From positions 27,974-91,973 of the forward strand of contig JAJQCZ010000024.1 of the NCBI GenBank assembly GCA_021202465.1: DNA of 64,000 bases. Reading direction: 5' to 3'. Below, piece after piece: positions 8,679 to 17,021 of the stretch; positions within the stretch are counted from its first letter, which is position 1; each line of letters opens with the position of its first letter. A program made the position numbers and the translations under genes. Source of the stretch: Lachnospiraceae bacterium (GTDB lineage Bacteria > Bacillota > Clostridia > Lachnospirales > Lachnospiraceae). The notes under the pieces are model-generated. The model had not been told where the DNA came from, made no database searches, and saw only the letters and a program-made list of their open reading frames with translations.

Positions 8679-9860
8679 TCAGGAATGGGCTCGCCCGCGC
8701 CTCTGCCCGGAGAGTCCTTTCCCGGTCAGGAAGGCGGTCGCCAGAAAGGCGGTGAGGGGAACGGTGAGGACGACGCCCAGGCTGCCGGAGAGGCCCTGCA
8801 TGATTTCGATGCCGATGACGTAGGAATTTAACAGCTGGTTGACGCTGAGGTCGTAAGCGTAGTCGATGAGGAGGGTTGAGAGAGCGCTTCCCACGTAGGC
8901 CAGGATCAGCGTGTTGGTCATCGTTCCCATCATGTCACGCCCGACATGGATGCCCGACAGAAAGAGCTGGCGGGGGGAGAGGGTGGGAGCCTGTTCGTGG
9001 ATCTCCTGGATCGTGGAGGCGATGGACATGCCGACGTCCATGACCGCGCCCAGGGAGGAGAGGATGATCCCGGCGAAGAGAAGCTGCCCGATGCGGATAT
9101 TTGTGTATTGCCCCACATAATTCAGCGTCTCGATGTCGGAGACATTGTAGCCGGTGATCCCGGCAGCGGCGCCGAAGGCGAGGGCAGAGAGCCCGGCGAT
9201 GGCCACGCCGAGGGTGGTGCCGCAGACGGCGGCGGCCGTTTTCTTCGTGAAGCCTCCCAGCAGCCCCAGCGTCACCAGCGTGACCAGCATGGCGACGAGG
9301 ATGGTCACGCCGATCGGGGAGGCACCGCGGTAGATCAGAGGGAAGAGGATGTAAAGGACGCTGAGGAAGGTGAAAGCCAGGCTGGCGATGGCCATGACGC
9401 CCCGGCGTCCGCCGATGAGGCAGACGATGAGAGCGAAGAAGAGGACGAAGCCCAGGATAGCCAGAGAGCGGTCCTGACTGTAGACGGTGACCAGCTGGGA
9501 GTCTCCGGAGTCGCTGAAGATGACGATGACCTTCATGCCGACGGTGCAGTCTGCGCCGAAGAGCGTGCCGCTGGGGCTGTTGGCTTCGAATTCCTCGCCG
9601 GTATAGGCGCCGCTGCGCATGCGCACGACGACGGTCTGGCTGCCGTAGCGGTTGCCGTCTTCCTGTATGTTATCCTGCAGGATCTGCGTCACGGTTGCCT
9701 GTTCGTAGCTCTGGCCTTCGGTGGAGATCAGAGCTGTCTTCTCGAAATGTCCCGCGCACACCGCGGCGACGACGAAGAGAATCACGCAGATCACAAAGAG
9801 GAGAATGTTCTTTTTCCTGGAGTTCAAATAAGAAATGATCGGTGAGGGAGAATGTTTCAT
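8679..9860 (-). CDS. YibE/F-family membrane protein
   Basis: A 393-aa integral membrane protein of the YibE/F family. One N-terminal span (about 20-38) is followed by an extracytoplasmic OB-like region (about 45-125), then seven or so spans (LAILGFVLFFALIVCLIGG to VLTVPLTAFLATAF). The biochemical role of the family is not established. It includes the conserved GAVMDVGMSIASTIQEIHE stretch. It has its own transcription region before it and ends just upstream of the metG promoter. The binding site before the ATG at 9860 is weak (GGGGTAAAG). Confidence 0.82.
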   Translation of the reverse strand: MKHSPSPIISYLNSRKKNILLFVICVILFVVAAVCAGHFEKTALISTEGQSYEQATVTQILQDNIQEDGNRYGSQTVVVRMRSGAYTGEEFEANSPSGTLFGADCTVGMKVIVIFSDSGDSQLVTVYSQDRSLAILGFVLFFALIVCLIGGRRGVMAIASLAFTFLSVLYILFPLIYRGASPIGVTILVAMLVTLVTLGLLGGFTKKTAAAVCGTTLGVAIAGLSALAFGAAAGITGYNVSDIETLNYVGQYTNIRIGQLLFAGIILSSLGAVMDVGMSIASTIQEIHEQAPTLSPRQLFLSGIHVGRDMMGTMTNTLILAYVGSALSTLLIDYAYDLSVNQLLNSYVIGIEIMQGLSGSLGVVLTVPLTAFLATAFLTGKGLSGQRRGRAHS

Positions 9861-9882
9861 GATGCTTTACCCCGTATAAAAC

Positions 9883-9946
9883 TGTGCGGTTCATTACACG
9901 AACCGCACAGGGAAGTAAGAGAAGGGGCCGCCGGGCGGCCCCTCTC
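9883..9946 (-). terminator. Two tandem hairpins, terminator of the phosphoesterase gene
   Basis: Hairpin 1 at 9883-9909 is TGTGCGGTTC paired with GAACCGCACA. Hairpin 2 at 9924-9942 is GGGGCCGCC paired with GGCGGCCCC, followed on the minus strand by TTCTCTT. They separate the phosphoesterase gene from the YibE/F gene. Confidence 0.7.
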
Positions 9947-9972
9947 AGATGGCTGTTGCTTAAGGAATGCGT

Positions 9973-12567
9973 TTACTTGCAGGTGATGCTCTTTATGCTG
10001 CTGTAGGAGCCGTAGGCTCTCTTCCCGTTGATGAGCGTGTAAGCGCGGACCTTTACGTAGTATTTTTTGCCCTTCTTAAGATTCTTGATGGTCTTGGAGG
10101 TCGTCTTGTTTGTCTTAATGATAACCTTGGTGATATTTTTGGTGAAGGACTTGTTGGTCGCGTAGACGATTTCGTAGCCGCTCGCCTTGGTATCCTTCGT
10201 CCGGGTGACCTTGATCTGCTTTGTCTTGGTGGACTTGACAGACACGGTCTGCTTCTTGGGGACTACCTTGAGCGTGATCTTCTTGGTCGCCTTGCTGTAG
10301 GAGGCGGTCGCGGCCGCCGTCACAGTGATCGTGGTCTTGCCGGTGCCCTTGATGGTGACCTTGCCCTTGCTGCTGACGGTGGCGACACTGGTGTCGGAGG
10401 ACTTGTAGGTCAGCTTGCCGTCGCCGTTGGTCTCGGCATCCAGCGTGAAGCTCGAGGCGCCATACGCTTTCTTATAAGAAGTCGTGGCGGTGATCTTCTG
10501 CGTCTTGACGGTGGTGGCTGCCTTGGCGACCGTTACGGTGACCTTCATCGTGGCTTCGCTGTAGGTGTCGGTCTCCGCGGCTGTCACAGTGATCGTCGCA
10601 GTGCCGCTGCCGAGGATGGTGACTTTCCCCTTGGAAGAAACGGTAAGCACATCCTCGTTGGAGGACTCATAGGTCAGCTTGCCGTCGCCATCTGTCTTGG
10701 CGTCCAGCGTGAAAGCCGCGTCACCGACGGTTTTGCTGTAGGAGGTCGTACCGGTGATGGTCTGCTCCTTCAGAGCCGGGGTCTCAGCCTTGGTAACGGT
10801 CACGGTGACAGTCATGCTGGCTTCCTTGTAGGAATCGGTGGCTGCGGCGGTCACGGTGATCGTGGCAGTGCCTTCGCCGGTGATGGTGACCTTGCCGCTC
10901 TTGGAGACAACCGCGACATCCTCGTCGGAGGACTCATAGGTGAGCTTGCCGTCGCCGGTGGTCTGCGCATCCAGCGTGAAAGCCGCATCGTCAGTGGTCT
11001 TGGTGTACGTCTTGGTTCCGGTGATCGTCTGCTCACCGGCCTCCTCTTCCTTCACGATCGTGTAGGAGGTGGCCCCTTCCAGTACCCGTCCGGTATCCGC
11101 ATCGTATGTGGTCATGGTGAAGGTGGTATCCGTCACATCGATGACCGCGTAGGTGGGCGTCCAGGTCTGGCTGCGCTCGGAGATGTAATCCTGCTGCGAG
11201 GCGATCAGGTTGTAGAATTTGGAACCGGTGGCGGAGTTGGCCTCCAGGTAGACGGTTCCCTCGGGGTTGACGACGGTGCCGCCGACCGTGTCGCTCTCGA
11301 TCGTGTAGCAGTTGTTCTCATCCTGATAGTTCTCATCATTCTTGTACGAGGAGCTGTCGTAGGAGGTGTGCTCCTGTCCGTCGCTGGAGAGCTGGTAGGT
11401 GCGGGAGTAGGTGTGATCGTGGCCCTGCAGCACGACGTCGATGTCGTACTCATCCATGAGGGGTGTCAGCTGGGTCCGCAGCACCATGCCGTCGGAATCG
11501 GAGTGGTCATAGCCGGAACCGTAGATGTCCTGGTGGAAGACCACGACACGCCAGGTGGCGTCAGGATTTTCCTCAACAGCCTTCGCAATCACGTTCTCAT
11601 GCGTCGAACAGTTGTAGTTGTTGGTGTCCAGCACGATGAAGAGGACGCTGCCGTAGGTGTAGTAGTAATCCGTTCCGGCGGCCGTCTTTCCGGTGGTGTA
11701 CTCATCACCGGCATCGTCGAGGGTGTTGGGGTTGTTGAAGTGCAGCGAATACTGGATCGAAGTGGAATCATGGTTGCCGATGGTCGTGGCGACCGGCAGA
11801 GAATCCAGAGCCTCCGCACTCAGGTAACCGGCATATTCCGTCTCGTTTGTGGAAGAGTTCACCTGGTCACCGGCGGAGACCATGAAGCTCACCTCGCTGT
11901 GCGCCGACAGCGCCTCGTTCAGTGTCTCGTTCCAGTTATAAGAATCGTTGCGGGCGGCCAGATTGGCGGTTTCGTCCTCCACGTTCGCGCTGGTGTTTGT
12001 GGAGTTCATTGTATCACCTTCGGTGCTGGTCTGGTTTTTGGAAGCGCCGATCTGAGGATCGCCGACATACAGGAAGGAAAATTCGGAGAAGGACTTGGTG
12101 CTGTATTCCACGGCTTCCTGCCAGGCTCCGTTCTGGTAGACCTGGTAATAATACTGTGTGTTCTCCGTAAGACCGGTGACCGTGACCTTGTTGCTGTAGT
12201 AGCCGGCCATACTGCTGTCGGTGAGCGCCTCAACGTCAGTCTGTGTGCCGGTAAACTCTGCAGCGTTGCTCATGTCTTCACTGGTGGAGATGCGTACAGC
12301 GGGTGTCTCCGCGGTCTGACAGTACCAGGCGAAGTTCAGCTGTGTCTCGTCTTCGCCGGGGGTCAGGGAGACCTGCTCGTAATCGTTGCTGACGGTCTTC
12401 CAGGCTTCCTTCCAGGCCGTCCAGGCGGTGGACTCCGTGGAAGCGTCGTTCCAGTGTTCCGTCGCCGCATAGGTGGTGACGGGCGTCGCGCTCACTGTCA
12501 GGCCCAGGATCATGGCCGATGACAGCAGCCCGGCGGTTGCCTTCGTGAGATTCTTTCTCATTTTCAT
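9973..12567 (-). CDS. Secreted purple-acid-phosphatase-like metallophosphoesterase with Ig-like repeats
   Basis: An 864-aa exported protein. A signal peptide ending near residue 35 is followed by a fibronectin III-like purple acid phosphatase N-domain (about 65-155) and a calcineurin-like metallophosphoesterase domain with metal ligands visible in GDPQIG, GDQV, GNHD, VVFHQD and GHDHTYSR (about 165-440). Three bacterial Ig-like (Big2) repeats of about 85 residues follow, each with a GDGKLTYES-type and a GKVTI motif, then a final fibronectin III-like domain. There is no LPXTG or transmembrane anchor, so it is probably released or bound to the wall through its repeats. Expected role: release of phosphate from external phosphoesters. 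The start has GAGGGAAT upstream. Confidence 0.87.
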   Translation of the reverse strand: MKMRKNLTKATAGLLSSAMILGLTVSATPVTTYAATEHWNDASTESTAWTAWKEAWKTVSNDYEQVSLTPGEDETQLNFAWYCQTAETPAVRISTSEDMSNAAEFTGTQTDVEALTDSSMAGYYSNKVTVTGLTENTQYYYQVYQNGAWQEAVEYSTKSFSEFSFLYVGDPQIGASKNQTSTEGDTMNSTNTSANVEDETANLAARNDSYNWNETLNEALSAHSEVSFMVSAGDQVNSSTNETEYAGYLSAEALDSLPVATTIGNHDSTSIQYSLHFNNPNTLDDAGDEYTTGKTAAGTDYYYTYGSVLFIVLDTNNYNCSTHENVIAKAVEENPDATWRVVVFHQDIYGSGYDHSDSDGMVLRTQLTPLMDEYDIDVVLQGHDHTYSRTYQLSSDGQEHTSYDSSSYKNDENYQDENNCYTIESDTVGGTVVNPEGTVYLEANSATGSKFYNLIASQQDYISERSQTWTPTYAVIDVTDTTFTMTTYDADTGRVLEGATSYTIVKEEEAGEQTITGTKTYTKTTDDAAFTLDAQTTGDGKLTYESSDEDVAVVSKSGKVTITGEGTATITVTAAATDSYKEASMTVTVTVTKAETPALKEQTITGTTSYSKTVGDAAFTLDAKTDGDGKLTYESSNEDVLTVSSKGKVTILGSGTATITVTAAETDTYSEATMKVTVTVAKAATTVKTQKITATTSYKKAYGASSFTLDAETNGDGKLTYKSSDTSVATVSSKGKVTIKGTGKTTITVTAAATASYSKATKKITLKVVPKKQTVSVKSTKTKQIKVTRTKDTKASGYEIVYATNKSFTKNITKVIIKTNKTTSKTIKNLKKGKKYYVKVRAYTLINGKRAYGSYSSIKSITCK

Positions 12568-12876
12568 ATTCCCTCTTTTCCAGGCGCTCTGCGCCCTGTC
12601 TTGAAGCTGGTACGCGCCCGGGGAGAAATGCTTCTCACCGCGACGCGTATCATTTTGTTGGAAACAGTCTCAATTATAGAGTCCTGTTGGAAAGAAAATA
12701 TCATGGGGAGGTAAAGTCCGGGTAAATTTGAAGAAAGTGTGAAAATGAGAAAAAACACAAAAAAACAGCGCCGGACGGCTGTTTTAAGGCAGTTCGACGC
12801 TGATGGAAGCGGTACAAGGATGGTGTGTCTTCCTTCTGTTATGGAGAGTATGAGATTGAGGATATTTTCTGTATCC
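12568..12876. other. Intergenic region with promoter for the phosphoesterase
   Basis: No gene is supported here. It contains a hairpin (GGTGAGAAGC and matching GAGAAATGCTTCTCACC around 12619-12642), AT-rich DNA likely to hold the phosphoesterase promoter, the terminator at 12754-12785, and a second inverted repeat (TGAGGATA / TATCCTCA, 12853-12876) touching the end of the transporter gene. Confidence 0.5.
12754..12785 (-). terminator. Terminator of the etf/dehydrogenase/transporter operon
   Basis: On the minus strand AAAACAGC pairs with GCTGTTTT around a GC-rich loop, followed by a long T run. It lies about 90 bases after the transporter stop codon. Confidence 0.8.
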
Positions 12877-14055
12877 TCAGATCTCTTTTCCCTTCGTGGC
12901 AATGGCATGCACGATGAAGGGCACGAAGAGGGTGATAAAGGCGGCGTAGCCCAGGTAGGCGTAGCCCTTCTTCACGACCGTCATGAGGCCGAACTGGGCG
13001 ATGGCGAAAGCCAGGAAGGTGAAGATCAGCGTGAAGACCGCGTTGCGGGACAGGTGTCCGGAGGCGATTTTCTTCTCGTCGGTCATACGCCGCTCGATGG
13101 CGTTGACGCAGCGGGTGACGATGCCGGAGATCATGTTGACGGCCGTGGAAATGGAGCCGAGGATAATCAGCAGCGAGATGATGGGCGTCAGGATGCCGGC
13201 GCCTACGCCGTTCTGCACCAAAACCAGCATGGGGACGGAGGCGGTGGCCAGCTCTGCGACGAAGGCGATGGCCAGCAGACCGATGATGGAGAGCTCCATG
13301 GCCAGGAAGTTGCAGAGGAAGATGCCCACGGCAGCCCGGTTGATCTGCTTCACATCGGTGACCGCCTCGACGTGCTGGTACATGACGGAGACGGAGGCCA
13401 GCTGGAAGAAGAAATAGAGCACGGCGGACCAGAGCGCCGGCATGAAGGCGCCGGTCTCACTGGAGAGCACCGACATTTCCCCGGAACTCATGCGGGAGAG
13501 GGTCTCTGTGATGGCGCCCCACTGGGAAATGATGTTGGGCACCAGTACCAGCACCAGGCCCACGATGATGAGGACGCTGAGGGTGGAGGCGCAGCGGCGC
13601 ACCACCGAGGTGCCGAAGAGGGCGATGAAGAAGATGAAGGCCGCCACGATCAGGGTGCAGAGCCAGTAGGGCAGGCCGAACAGGGTCTGGATCGTGGAGC
13701 CGCCGGTGGCGAAGGCCGCGGCGGAGGCTGTGCCGATCATGATCAGGTAGCAGATCTCGTAGAGATTGGACATGACCGGGCGGGTTTTCCCGTACAGGCT
13801 GTCGGAGAAGCTCCGGTAGTCGTACACCTTGTGCTTGTAGGCGTAGCGCATGCCGTACCAGAAAAACAGGGCGTAGAGCCCCTGAGACAGGAGGGGCAGG
13901 AGCAGGCACCAGACGCCGTAGTTGATGAAATACTGATAGATCTGGGCGCCCGAGGCGAAGCCGCCGCCGAACTGCGTGGTGAAGGCCACGAAGGCCAGTC
14001 CCATGACCAGAGGCATCTTGTTCTTGTCGACCAGCAGGGATTTCTCTTTACTCAT
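12877..14055 (-). CDS. YkvI-family membrane transporter
   Basis: A 392-aa polytopic membrane protein with about 10-11 predicted spans, resembling the YkvI family of the APC-like fold (opening FVAFTTQFGGGFASG). The substrate is not known from the family. It is the last gene of the etfB-etfA-dehydrogenase operon, which suggests uptake or export of the 2-hydroxyacid oxidised by the dehydrogenase, or of a related metabolite. The start at 14055 is supported by AGAGGAG upstream; an in-frame extension to 14103 runs into a repeat fragment and is not credible. Confidence 0.8.
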   Translation of the reverse strand: MSKEKSLLVDKNKMPLVMGLAFVAFTTQFGGGFASGAQIYQYFINYGVWCLLLPLLSQGLYALFFWYGMRYAYKHKVYDYRSFSDSLYGKTRPVMSNLYEICYLIMIGTASAAAFATGGSTIQTLFGLPYWLCTLIVAAFIFFIALFGTSVVRRCASTLSVLIIVGLVLVLVPNIISQWGAITETLSRMSSGEMSVLSSETGAFMPALWSAVLYFFFQLASVSVMYQHVEAVTDVKQINRAAVGIFLCNFLAMELSIIGLLAIAFVAELATASVPMLVLVQNGVGAGILTPIISLLIILGSISTAVNMISGIVTRCVNAIERRMTDEKKIASGHLSRNAVFTLIFTFLAFAIAQFGLMTVVKKGYAYLGYAAFITLFVPFIVHAIATKGKEI

Positions 14056-14094
14056 ACATTTTTCTCCTCTTAAAATATTATGATTTGAACGCCA

Positions 14095-14131
14095 GCGTTC
14101 CATTCCTGACCTTTTGTCCCTTGTGTCATCA
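14095..14131 (-). repeat. Remnant of the hairpin repeat family
   Basis: A 33-base stretch (14095-14127) is an exact reverse-complement match to 36149-36181, the left part of the terminal-inverted-repeat element. It begins GACACAAGGGACAAAAGGTC on the minus strand. It sits between the dehydrogenase stop and the transporter start, and a small GAACGC / GCGTTC hairpin replaces the missing inner part. Confidence 0.75.
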
Positions 14132-15559
14132 TATTTCTTCTTCCGGCTCGAAGGTGATGACCTTGCCGGGGTTCAGGATCAGTTTTTCGTCGAAGGCCAG
14201 CTTGATGGCTTTGTACAGCTCGATCATCCGCGGGCCGACGAATTCCTTCAGGAATTCAATGCGGCCGTTGCCGATACCGTGCTCTCCGGAGAGCTGGCCG
14301 CCCAGCTCCTTGGAGAGGGCATAGAGCTCGGTCAGGCTGGCGTGGGTGGCGGTCTTCCATTCTTCGTCACTCATTTCCGGACCCCGCAGCATCTCGGTGT
14401 GGATGTTGCCGTCGCCGCAGTGGCCGCAGGGCTCCACGCGGATCCCGTGGGAGAGGGCGATCTTCTTGGCGGCCTTTACATATTCGGCGATCCGGGCCCG
14501 GGGCACGACGACGTCGCATTCCTCCTGTGCCACGGAGTCGGCCTTCATGCCCTCGAGGATGCCGCCGCGGACAGCCCAGACCGAGGCGGCCCGTTCCGGT
14601 GTTCCGGCGATGCAGCAGTCCAGCGCTCCGTTCGCCAGGGCGGCCTCCGCAGCCGCTTCCACAGCGGAATCCAGCTCCTGTTTGCTGGAGGCATCATACA
14701 TGACGATGAGCACGGCGTTGCCCTCCTTCACGGGGAAGAGCTTGTTCAGGTTCCGCTCCACGATGTCGATGAGCTCCCGCTCGAGGAACTCGATGGCCGT
14801 GGGGACGAAGGGGAGCTCCAGCACCTTGGGGACCATGTCGGCGCACTCCTCGAGACTGCCGAAGGGCATGACCAGGGTGCAGGTGCAGGTCGGCGCGGGC
14901 AGCAGTTTCAGCGTCACCTGCGTCAGGATGCAGAGCGTGCCCTCGGAGCCGATGACAAGGTCCTTGATGTCGTAACCGGTCGTATTCTTCACCACGTTGG
15001 AGGAGAAGTTCAGGATGGAGCCGTCCGGCATCACGGCCTCGATGCAGCGCACGAAGTCGCGGGTCAGCCCGTAACGTACCGCCTTCATGCCGCCGGCGTT
15101 GGTGATGACGTTGCCGCCGATGGAGGCTGTCTTCTCACCGGGGTCCGGCGGATAGAACAGGCCCTCGGCGGCGGCCGCTGCCTGCACATCGATCAGCAGC
15201 GCGCCGGGCTCTGCCGTGATGGTCTGGTTCTTCCGGTCGATGGGGAAGATGCGGTTCATCCGCATGATGGAGAGCATGATGCCGCCGTATTTGCAGGTGG
15301 CGCCGCCCGCCAGACCGGTTCCCGCGCCCCGGCAGACAACGGGGATGTTGTTCTCCCAGGCGTAGGCCATGATTGCGGAGACCTCTTCCTTGTTTTCCAC
15401 CTCTACATACAGCTCCGGGGGAAATACGCCGTACTCCGGCATCTCATCCCGGAAATATTCATTGGGGATCTCTTCGCCCACCCAGACCCTGTCCGGGGCT
15501 GTCATCCCACGGATGGCGTCGAAATCATCGGGGGTCATTTTCTTATAGGGAAAGGCCAT
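14129..15559 (-). CDS. FAD-linked 2-hydroxyacid (lactate/glycolate) dehydrogenase
   Basis: A 476-aa GlcD/LctD-type flavoprotein. An N-terminal PCMH-type FAD-binding domain (GAGTGLAGGA near residue 98; DPGEKTASIGGNVITNAGG) is followed by a C-terminal FAD-oxidase domain with the metal/substrate motif CGHCGDGNIH and the closing GEHGIGNGR. It oxidises D-lactate or another 2-hydroxyacid. With the preceding etfB and etfA genes it matches the Ldh-Etf (LctBCD) arrangement of acetogens, where electrons from lactate reach NAD+ with help from reduced ferredoxin. Its start overlaps the etfA stop by 17 bases, indicating translational coupling. Substrate identity (lactate versus another acid) is inferred. 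Confidence 0.9.
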   Translation of the reverse strand: MAFPYKKMTPDDFDAIRGMTAPDRVWVGEEIPNEYFRDEMPEYGVFPPELYVEVENKEEVSAIMAYAWENNIPVVCRGAGTGLAGGATCKYGGIMLSIMRMNRIFPIDRKNQTITAEPGALLIDVQAAAAAEGLFYPPDPGEKTASIGGNVITNAGGMKAVRYGLTRDFVRCIEAVMPDGSILNFSSNVVKNTTGYDIKDLVIGSEGTLCILTQVTLKLLPAPTCTCTLVMPFGSLEECADMVPKVLELPFVPTAIEFLERELIDIVERNLNKLFPVKEGNAVLIVMYDASSKQELDSAVEAAAEAALANGALDCCIAGTPERAASVWAVRGGILEGMKADSVAQEECDVVVPRARIAEYVKAAKKIALSHGIRVEPCGHCGDGNIHTEMLRGPEMSDEEWKTATHASLTELYALSKELGGQLSGEHGIGNGRIEFLKEFVGPRMIELYKAIKLAFDEKLILNPGKVITFEPEEEI

Positions 15560-16772
15560 GATGCTCCGCCTCCTTCCTGTTTTTCTCGTTCTGCTCTTCC
15601 GCCAGCCGGATCAGCCGGGGGACGACCCGGTACAGGTCGTCGACAAGACAGTAGTGGGCCACACCGAAAATGCGGGCCTCGGGGTCTTCATTGATGGCGA
15701 CGATGCACTGAGAGCCGTTCATGCAGGAGGTGAACTGGATGGCGCCGGAGACGCCGCAGGTGATGATGAGCTTCGGGCGCACGGTCCGGCCCGAGAGACC
15801 GATCTGGTGTGCGGTATCGCCGAAGCCGTTCTCCACCATGGGACGGGTGAAGGCCAGCTGGCCGCCCAGCGCCTCCGCTAGATGACGGCACATTTCCACA
15901 CCCTTTTCGTTCCGCACGCCCCGGCCGGCGACTACGAGGATGTCCTCTTCCTCGAGGCTCTTGACCTTGTCGATGACCTGGGAGGAGAGGATCTGAATCC
16001 GCGAGCGCACCATGCTCTCTGAGACAGGGCAGGAGACGATCTCGCCGGTGGGATGCGGTACCCGCTCCGCCCGGTCCATGACCCGGTAGCGCACGGTAGC
16101 GAACTGGGGACGGGAGTGGGCGATGGCGATCTGAGCCATAATATTTCCGCCGAAGGCGGGGCGGATCTGGATCATATCCGTGTTCGGTTTGATATCCAGG
16201 GTGGTACAGTCTGCCGTCAGACCGGTGTGAAAACGTGTGGACAGCCGCGGGGCCAGGGAGCGCCCCAGCGCCGTGGCGCCGATGAGCACGCAGCTGGGCC
16301 GCTGGGAGGCGATGCAGTCGGCGAAGGCGTCGGCGTAGCAGTCGGCCCGGAAGCCTTCCAGTTCCGGATGCTCATAGACGAAGACCAGGTCTGCCCCGTA
16401 GGGCAGGAGCTTGCGGGCGTTGGCCATGCTGCCGGGTCCGCCGATGAGAACGGCGTTTACGCGGTAGCCCACCTTGGCGGCCATCTTCCGGGCCTCGCCG
16501 AGGAGCTCATAGGCAACGGGGTGGATATCTCCCCGTTCCTGCTCAGCAAAGATCAGGAAATCACGCCAGCGTTCCGGCTCGAAGGAGCGCGCCTTCTGCT
16601 CGAAGCGGATGGCCTTCTCCGGGCAGTGCCGGACGCAGAGACCGCACATGCGGCAGGTCTCACTCACGGTGATGCCGGAGCCCTCAATGGCCAGAGCTCC
16701 GAAGGGACATTCCGTCACGCAGAGCCCGCAAAGCGTACATTTGGATGCGTTAAATCTGAGAAATTCTACCAT
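15543..16772 (-). CDS. etfA: Electron transfer flavoprotein alpha subunit with N-terminal ferredoxin domain
   Basis: A 409-aa EtfA. The N-terminus carries two 4Fe-4S type motifs (CTLCGLCVTECP and CRMCGLCVRHCP, about residues 11-45). The ETF alpha/beta domain follows, then the FAD-binding C-terminal domain (GRTVRPKLIITCGVSGAIQF). EtfA proteins with a fused ferredoxin domain are typical of bifurcating or confurcating complexes. The start at 16772 is preceded by GAGAGGAAG; the longer frame to 16898 translates a hairpin repeat and should be ignored. It is separated from etfB by about 250 bases filled by the repeat element at 16804-16996. Confidence 0.92.
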   Translation of the reverse strand: MVEFLRFNASKCTLCGLCVTECPFGALAIEGSGITVSETCRMCGLCVRHCPEKAIRFEQKARSFEPERWRDFLIFAEQERGDIHPVAYELLGEARKMAAKVGYRVNAVLIGGPGSMANARKLLPYGADLVFVYEHPELEGFRADCYADAFADCIASQRPSCVLIGATALGRSLAPRLSTRFHTGLTADCTTLDIKPNTDMIQIRPAFGGNIMAQIAIAHSRPQFATVRYRVMDRAERVPHPTGEIVSCPVSESMVRSRIQILSSQVIDKVKSLEEEDILVVAGRGVRNEKGVEMCRHLAEALGGQLAFTRPMVENGFGDTAHQIGLSGRTVRPKLIITCGVSGAIQFTSCMNGSQCIVAINEDPEARIFGVAHYCLVDDLYRVVPRLIRLAEEQNEKNRKEAEHHGLSL

Positions 16773-16803
16773 ATATTCTTCCTCTCTGGTATTATCCGAT
16801 GAT

Positions 16804-16996
16804 TTGATGATACCAGGGTCGAAAGTCATGAATGGAGCGCTTACACAAGGTACGCCCTTTGGGTGTGCGGTCCGATTCATGACTTTACGACCCGCCAAAA
16901 CATGAGTAAGTAGCGCAATTTTTGCAAAAAAATGCGCGGATTACGAATGTTTTAGGATTGCGAGAGCGTGTTAGCGCGTAGCAATCCGTGTATCAA
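16804..16996 (-). repeat. Two-hairpin repeat element between etfB and etfA
   Basis: Homologous to the 36143-36420 element. On the plus strand it reads AAGTCATGAATGGAGCGC ... GATTCATGACTT (first large hairpin with a nested GTACGCCC hairpin), then AACATGAGTAAGTAGC, then GGATTGC ... GCAATCC (second hairpin). The second hairpin loop is much shorter than in the 36 kb copy. It occupies nearly the whole etfB-etfA gap, so the operon RNA must carry it. Confidence 0.75.
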
Positions 16997-17021
16997 GGCG
17001 ACAAAATACTTTTTGTCGCCT
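16996..17021 (-). terminator. Hairpin at the etfB stop (terminator or processing site)
   Basis: AGGCGACAAAA pairs with TTTTTGTCGCCT around a 3-base loop and overlaps the etfB stop codon. It has no long T run after it on the minus strand, so it may be an attenuator or RNA stabiliser rather than a full terminator. Confidence 0.5.

Noticed and set aside
16773..16898. N-terminal extension of EtfA by 42 residues
   Set aside because: The extension translates the hairpin repeat (a similar peptide, AHPKGVPC, is also read from the 36 kb copy). The ferredoxin domain starts normally at 16772 with a good binding site.
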